Below, piece after piece: positions 61,601 through 64,000 of a stretch of DNA of 64,000 nucleotides (position 1 is its first letter; every line of letters starts with the position of its first letter). Both the position numbers and the translations under genes were made by a program. The notes under the pieces were generated by a model. It searched no databases, was not told where the DNA came from, and was given only the letters and a program-made list of their open reading frames with translations. Source of the DNA: Gigantopelta aegis (taxonomy: Eukaryota > Mollusca > Gastropoda > Neomphalida > Peltospiridae); contig NC_054706.1 in the NCBI RefSeq assembly GCF_016097555.1, positions 56,497,407 to 56,561,406 of the forward strand, given 5' to 3'.

Positions 61601-62869
61601 ATATCGCAGTGACGGCAATTCATATCGCAGTGACGGCAATTCATATCGCTGTGACGGCAATTCATATCGCAGTGACGGCAATTCATATCGCAGTGACGGC
61701 AATTCATATCGCAGTGACGGCAATTCATATCGCAGTGACGGCAATTCATATCGCTGTGACGGCAATTCATATCGCAGTGACGGCAATTCATATCGCAGTG
61801 ATGGCAATTCATATCGCAGTGACGGCAATTGCTGTCATAAAATTCCATCCCTGCAACACTTACTTCAACAACTTATATCTAGTTAAAAGACATGTTGGGT
61901 TTTTCATTCAGGCACAGTGAAGCAGGGGGTCGATGGTGGGGGTGGGTGGGAGGGCTCCAGCCCCAGCAATAATTCTGAATCAAAAATATTATTGTTAGTA
62001 AATCTTAAGGCAGATATGAATTTTAATTGTATTTCAGGACATCTAGTTTTCAAAATTTTCTGGGGGAGCATACCCCCAAGTTCCCTTGAAACTTTGCTTT
62101 GCACCCTTGATATCCATCAGCACCCCCACCCCCCAATGTCTACTTGCTTCTGCCGTACTGTCATTCATACTAATCCTCCATCGCATAGTTTATTTTAAAT
62201 TAAACGTTGTTAGTAATTATCAGTGTTGATAAAACACAAAAAGTTACATGATTATGATATTGTTGTCTTTATATTTGTAGGAGAATACAAAACCAGTGAT
62301 GTGTTCCTATAAGGTGGTCAAAGTGAAGTTTGAAGTCTGGGGAATGCAGGGGAAGGTAGAGTCTTTTACTCACAAGGTACGCATTATAGTTTTCAAATCT
62401 GTTCATTTTAATGCTTAAATTACAACAGAAATGCCATTTTAAAGTAAATTTGCATCAGGTTCCAAAAGTTTATGATGGTTTAAGAACATGACAGTAGAAG
62501 AATTATTTGGTATCTTTTGCATAAAGATAAAGAATTTAAAGATAAATTTTGTAAAAACTCTAGAATTTTAAGATAAATAACTTTTGTCTACAAATACCTT
62601 TTGTCTTTTGTCTGTATTCTATGCAACCTAGGTACCTTGCCACCTTACTATAAGTAAACAATTTAATTAGTAAACTGCATGTTCATCTCCATTATGGTAA
62701 TATTAATAAATAATTTCAAATTCACAAAAAGTGTTTTACATGCAGTTGTGGTAATAGTTTTTTTTTTTCCTATAGGCTGTGAGGTAATTGTTTTTCTTCC
62801 TACAGGCTGTTAGAGATATCTTGTTGCTGGGACACAGACAGGCTTTTGCATGGATTGATGAATGGATAG
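44236..62869 (+). CDS. PITPNC1: PITPNC1 / RdgB-beta, cytoplasmic phosphatidylinositol transfer protein 1 (9 coding exons seen, 3' end outside window)
   Basis: Soluble class II PITP that moves phosphatidylinositol and phosphatidic acid between membranes. Exons, all GT/AG and in phase: 44236-44283, 48224-48372, 52430-52518, 53531-53538 (8 nt), 54570-54641, 58217-58315, 58986-59045, 62281-62376 and 62806-62869. They encode 228 complete codons plus one base of the next. Family stretches: [20 protein letters not shown] (exon 1/2 join), [60 protein letters not shown] and [12 protein letters not shown]. These follow human PITPNC1 and fly rdgB-beta rather than PITPNA/B. The final exon(s), with the variable C-terminal tail, are not visible before 64000. 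The start ATG gives MHIKEYRI against MLLKEYRI in human. Divergent partner of PSMD12. Identification is by recalled similarity. Confidence 0.96.
44350..44557. mobile_element. foldback element in PITPNC1 intron 1
   Basis: Arms 44352-44382 and 44523-44556 (atggaatattcttcaagagg, ggtgaaag) are inverted with one or two differences. The centre holds a decayed SINE-B scrap (ataccactagagatcattga). Confidence 0.75.
44570..44857 (+). other. small ORF with one hydrophobic segment in PITPNC1 intron 1
   Basis: ATG in context gcaacATGG, 95 codons. A basic N-terminus ([20 protein letters not shown]) precedes a membrane-like segment [16 protein letters not shown]. It would suit a type II signal anchor. It begins just after a foldback arm (44523-44556). 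No homology recognised; it could be chance or a first exon. Confidence 0.2.
45731..45850. mobile_element. foldback element (~120 bp)
   Basis: Arms ccagttattatcaaatttat, gtccctcgtgaaata inverted against tatttcactcgggatataaa, tttgataataactggg; about 40 bp each. Confidence 0.85.
45885..46295. mobile_element. decayed SINE fragments
   Basis: Plus-strand family A tail (gtaaataaaatgtgttgtgt) at 45890-45940. Minus-strand family B pieces at 45950-46010 and 46165-46295 (gatcgtttatatgtaccatc, gatggggatcgatcctagac). Confidence 0.7.
46994..47347. repeat. 59-bp tandem repeat, 6 copies
   Basis: Near-identical units (aaccaataataaccctatg, ttatcaatgttatggta); only one substitution noticed (ttgatgctg), so the expansion is recent. 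Confidence 0.97.
47353..47694. mobile_element. TTAA-flanked foldback MITE, copy 2
   Basis: TTAA|cgggactgtcc ... ggactgtccct|TTAA, nested in the composite element. Confidence 0.88.
48224..48372 (+). CDS. PITPNC1: PITPNC1 exon 2 (residues 17-66)
   Basis: Acceptor gtggttgcag|TATCAT and donor TCCAG|gtaact. 149 nt, ends in phase 2. Encodes [18 protein letters not shown], then [11 protein letters not shown] and [10 protein letters not shown]. The last ~33 nt plus the donor is the seed of the minisatellite that follows. The donor lacks G at +5. Confidence 0.96.
48340..50215 (+). repeat. minisatellite derived from PITPNC1 exon 2 / splice donor
   Basis: About 25 copies, mostly 72-73 bp with shorter (~58) and longer (~80) variants. 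Each holds a near copy of the last ~33 nt of exon 2 (cagtacacagagaaacac, atttacctgtccag), the donor gtaact, and an intronic CA-rich stretch. Many copies keep an intact CAG|GTAA. The real junction at 48372/48373 is the first unit. Long reading frames over this region on both strands follow from the repeat and are not genes. Confidence 0.93.
50252..50346. repeat. (CA)n microsatellite
   Basis: CA runs broken by cgaacata and aacacaca words. Confidence 0.95.
50395..50620. repeat. tandem duplication of a polypyrimidine tract (~108 bp x 2)
   Basis: Both copies share cacccttacctttcccacct, taccccttatcttttccacc and attcgcacacc.tgtcccc. C/T on the plus strand. Confidence 0.9.
50727..50935 (+). mobile_element. 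SINE family B, 5'-truncated
   Basis: gtggtatgtgctatcctgtc through accaaatgtttgacatccaa to aaacaaaacaac. Confidence 0.88.
51056..51431 (+). mobile_element. SINE family C, full length with target-site duplication
   Basis: C-type head, family A body and tail. Flanked by gtcttctgagct at 51044-51055 and 51432-51443. Confidence 0.94.
52430..52518 (+). CDS. PITPNC1: PITPNC1 exon 3 (residues 66-96)
   Basis: Acceptor ttatttcag|TCGATT and donor ATTACAG|gtaggt. 89 nt, phases 2 in and 1 out. Encodes [20 protein letters not shown], then WNFYPFTIT. Confidence 0.96.
52797..52835 (-). mobile_element. SINE family B tail fragment
   Basis: agtttgttttgtttaacgac then atcactagagcacac. Confidence 0.6.
53045..53428. 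mobile_element. TTAA-flanked foldback MITE, copy 3
   Basis: TTAA|agggacattcc ... ggaatgtccct|TTAA, 384 bp. Ends about 100 bp before the microexon. Confidence 0.92.
53531..53538 (+). CDS. PITPNC1: PITPNC1 exon 4, 8-nt microexon (completes Glu96, encodes Tyr97 Thr98)
   Basis: AATATACT between acceptor cttttacacag and a near-perfect donor gtaagt. With the last G of exon 3 it gives GAA TAT ACT = EYT. That is exactly the tripeptide missing between FTIT (exon 3) and CSFIPRFS (exon 5), as human PITPNC1 reads TITEYTCSFLPKFS. Without it the frame breaks. Confidence 0.88.
53640..54545. repeat. degenerate ~45-bp motif clusters
   Basis: Recurring tttagcattg, ttcttaaactg, ttaggataaattt words at 53650-53780 and 54410-54545. 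Confidence 0.45.
54570..54641 (+). CDS. PITPNC1: PITPNC1 exon 5 (residues 99-122)
   Basis: Acceptor gatattttcag|TGTTCA and donor GAAAAT|gtaagc. 72 nt, phase 0. Encodes [20 protein letters not shown] plus ISEN, matching the family CSFLPKFSIHIETKY. Confidence 0.94.
54690..56228 (-). mobile_element. Tc1/mariner-type transposon (1.54 kb)
   Basis: Terminal inverted repeats ctgaacaaaataagaaactt / matching right end, about 23 bp, flanked by TA inside a (TA)n run on both sides. It sits in PITPNC1 intron 5 in antisense and contains one transposase gene with a frameshift. Confidence 0.92.
54891..55911 (-). pseudogene. Tc1/mariner transposase, one frameshift
   Basis: N-terminal paired-like HTH begins [16 protein letters not shown] and includes [20 protein letters not shown], then a GRPR hinge ([10 protein letters not shown]). 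The catalytic DDE domain has [20 protein letters not shown] and [11 protein letters not shown], then [16 protein letters not shown]. The first ~230 codons run from 55911 to 55219. The rest (54888-55274) is in another frame, so a one-base indel near 55,220-55,270 splits it. By my count 35 residues lie between the second Asp and the Glu, not the 34 of Tc1. Length is otherwise normal (about 340 codons), so decay is recent. Confidence 0.88.
56505..56830. mobile_element. interspersed element, copy 2
   Basis: Matches 21025-21340: cttgctaataataacactga, gatgtcatcagatatgatg, gagaaaggaacaaactccc. Confidence 0.8.
57263..57430. repeat. (GACA)n microsatellite
   Basis: GACA and GTCA units, about 165 bp. 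Confidence 0.97.
58217..58315 (+). CDS. PITPNC1: PITPNC1 exon 6 (residues 123-155)
   Basis: Acceptor actttttag|AGTTTA and donor GAAGAG|gttcgt (unusual T at +3). 99 nt. Encodes [20 protein letters not shown] and [13 protein letters not shown]. This is the divergent middle of the PITP fold before the conserved KTGRG. Confidence 0.9.
58376..58850 (+). repeat. LINE tail fragment expanding into (ATTC)n/(ATCC)n array
   Basis: The 58376-58430 stretch resembles the LINE tail (ttcatgctgggatgtcatta). It then grades through ATTC units to a long ATCC array with CAGC and CTCC variants (58525-58846). It ends about 135 bp from exon 7. Confidence 0.85.
58986..59045 (+). CDS. PITPNC1: PITPNC1 exon 7 (residues 156-175)
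   Basis: Acceptor atttttttag|GATCTC and donor TGGAAG|gttgtt (unusual T at +3). 60 nt. Encodes [20 protein letters not shown], containing the PITP signature KTGRGP. Confidence 0.93.
59109..59412 (+). mobile_element. SINE family A
   Basis: Head cagttgtagctcagtggtgc, core, and tail ending gtaaataaaatgtgtcatta. A (GGT)n/G run precedes it. Confidence 0.88.
59415..59507 (-). mobile_element. SINE family C head fragment
   Basis: gtacctaccagcttgtagtc, gatggcttaaccacgacact, joined directly to the previous SINE tail in opposite orientation. Confidence 0.75.
59757..59853. mobile_element. foldback element (~97 bp)
   Basis: cgaaatcgtaaaaccatcat ... ttgtgacatcacta inverted against tagtgacgtcacaa ... cgatggttttacgatttc. 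Confidence 0.85.
59867..60295 (+). mobile_element. SINE family B with internally repeated head
   Basis: The segment cttgggtcatgggattgaat, ctcattgg occurs three times in the head. The tail is agtcgatgattaattaatca, gtgctctagtggttaaac. Confidence 0.75.
61018..61180. mobile_element. foldback element
   Basis: gcgattattttagaaatcat and atgatttctaaaataatcgc are perfect inverted arms. Outer cctaactggc / gccggtta also pair loosely. Confidence 0.85.
61405..61832. repeat. 21-bp tandem array, about 20 copies
   Basis: Unit gacggcaattcatatcgcag t, in PITPNC1 intron 7. Variation is nearly limited to gatgg/gacgg and cagt/ctgt. Because 21 is a multiple of 3, several frames on both strands stay open; these are not genes. 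Confidence 0.97.
62281..62376 (+). CDS. PITPNC1: PITPNC1 exon 8 (residues 176-207)
   Basis: Acceptor atatttgtag|GAGAAT and donor CACAAG|gtacgc. 96 nt. Encodes [20 protein letters not shown] and KVESFTHK, the conserved lipid-cavity strand region. Confidence 0.95.
62757..62787 (+). other. duplicated (decoy) splice acceptor before PITPNC1 exon 9
   Basis: A poly-T tract, cctatag and GCTGTGAGG mimic the true tract, cctacag and GCTGTTAGA 30 bp downstream. Splicing at 62776 would read Ala-Val-Arg and then TAA at 62785-62787. It could be a decayed duplicate or a poison acceptor. Confidence 0.6.
62806..62869 (+). CDS. PITPNC1: PITPNC1 exon 9 (residues 208-229, last one seen)
   Basis: Acceptor cttcctacag|GCTGTT and donor GGATAG|gtaagt. 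64 nt, phase 1 out. Encodes [20 protein letters not shown] plus I. The acceptor is preceded by a duplicated copy of itself (62757-62787). The next exon lies beyond the window. Confidence 0.95.
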
Positions 62870-63039
62870 GTAAGTTTCTGTACAGTGCAAGCTGTCAGGC
62901 TACATTTAGGCTGCCATATACTGCCATGCATGAGCTGAGTTTTAAAGGCTAGAGATACATTTTTGAAAAGGAGAGTCTGCCTTTACAAGGTTTGTACCAC
63001 TCGAGGAGCCCTTACGACTGAAACTTGTAAACTAAAAAA

Positions 63040-63200
63040 AAAAAGTTTGTTTTGTTTAAGGACACCACTGGAGCACATTGATTAATTAATCAATGGCTAT
63101 TTGATGTCAAACATTTGGTAATTCTGATATGTAGTTCAGATAAGAGGTCATAAAAGTACATACACAGCCTTTGACCAGTTGTGGTGCACTGGTTGGAATG
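63040..63200 (-). mobile_element. SINE family B, diverged
   Basis: agtttgttttgtttaaggac, accactggagcacattgatt, ending gtggtgcactggttggaatg. Confidence 0.8.
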
Positions 63201-63705
63201 AGAAAACCCCCAATCAGTTGAATGGATCCACTGAGGTACATGAGCACACTGGTTCAGTTCAGAAACAGTATGGCCTACTGGTAAAAGGAAGTGGGTATGG
63301 GATAGTGTGTAAAGAATTAGGACCCCAGAAATGTATTATAGAGTGTTATAAAATTAAAATGTAACAGAATCATAAGGTAAATAGTAGATGAGATGATTGG
63401 ACATACATCTGTCAATGATTATAACTTTTTTGGGGGTTGTTTCAGCAGGTAAATTTCTATTTCACCTTCAAGATCTAAAAAATTTACTGTTTTTTCACAG
63501 GCCACTAGCTGTTTCAAGCCCTGGATAGATTAAACCTTGAGTCAGATGTTTTATTAAATATTCGCTTGTAGAAACATGTCCTTTTGAATTGTCAGAGTGT
63601 TTTGATACTTAAGGTAAAATTTGAAAATTTGGGATGTGAAAAAACTTTACTATAATTTTCAAGAAAGAAAAAAAGTTTCAGAAAAAAATACTAAATTTAT
63701 TGTTA

Positions 63706-63960
63706 TAATAAATAAATAAATAAATGTTGTATTTAACGACACTTTCAACACATTATAATTAAGATTATATGGTGTCAGACGTATGATTAAGGACTGTATA
63801 TTATAGAGATAATTTGAGTGGAAACTTCCTTCTGAGATGCCAGATGGCTCAGCTACTTTTGTTGATTAGCAGCAAGGGATCTTTTATATGGACCATCCCA
63901 CTCGTTAGTACATACTAAAGGCAACACCACACGTTATGAGCACAGAATAGCCAGGAGAAT
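63706..63960 (-). mobile_element. SINE family A, diverged
   Basis: taaatgttgtatttaacgac, then the core gcaagggatcttttatatgg. Confidence 0.78.
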
Positions 63961-64000
63961 AGCCAGTTGTGACAAGACAAACATTACAATGTCATTGGTT

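Noticed and set aside
61324..61920. Four long frames (repeats of AIHIAVT, DGNSYRS, HCDMNCR, LPSLRYE)
   Set aside because: A 21-bp unit without stops keeps several frames open. It lies within a PITPNC1 intron with no exon signals.

Overview
This is an AT-rich animal (metazoan) genomic window with spliced genes, long introns and many interspersed repeats. The tRNA-headed SINE families, the DIRS-type retrotransposon and the protein divergence suggest a mollusc, probably a gastropod. The species assignment is inference from repeat style only.

Two real genes dominate and sit head to head. On the minus strand, PSMD12 (26S proteasome lid subunit Rpn5) can be read completely. It has 11 coding exons from 42184 down to 20553, joined in phase to give a 453-residue protein. 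On the plus strand, PITPNC1 (RdgB-beta, cytoplasmic phosphatidylinositol transfer protein) starts at 44236. Nine coding exons, including an 8-nt microexon, can be followed to 62869, and the gene runs off the right edge. The two start codons lie about 2.05 kb apart. PSMD12 and PITPNC1 are also divergent neighbours in human (17q24.2), so this is conserved ancient microsynteny.

Layout. 1-5461: AT-rich sequence with SINEs, possibly the last intron of an unidentified plus-strand gene whose terminal exon may be 5462-5544. 5545-19000: gene-poor, with SINEs, microsatellites, an 83-bp tandem repeat and a decayed Tc1-like relic. 19034-42184: PSMD12. Its intron 7 holds a ~5.85-kb DIRS-type tyrosine-recombinase retrotransposon (24041-29893), and its intron 4 holds a 2.8-kb minisatellite of 62-bp units with a 7-mer higher-order repeat. 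42185-44235: shared promoter region. 44236-64000: PITPNC1. Its introns hold a composite foldback element, a minisatellite built from the gene's own exon 2/splice-donor junction, a Tc1/mariner element, microsatellites and a 21-bp array.

The most striking theme is duplication of splice junctions inside the genes: about 25 copies of the PITPNC1 exon-2 donor, a duplicated acceptor before PITPNC1 exon 9 that would lead straight to a stop, and a duplicated acceptor before PSMD12 exon 9. A second theme is modular SINEs whose 3' tails resemble the 3' end of a LINE, an example of which (5'-truncated, with target-site duplication) is in the window.
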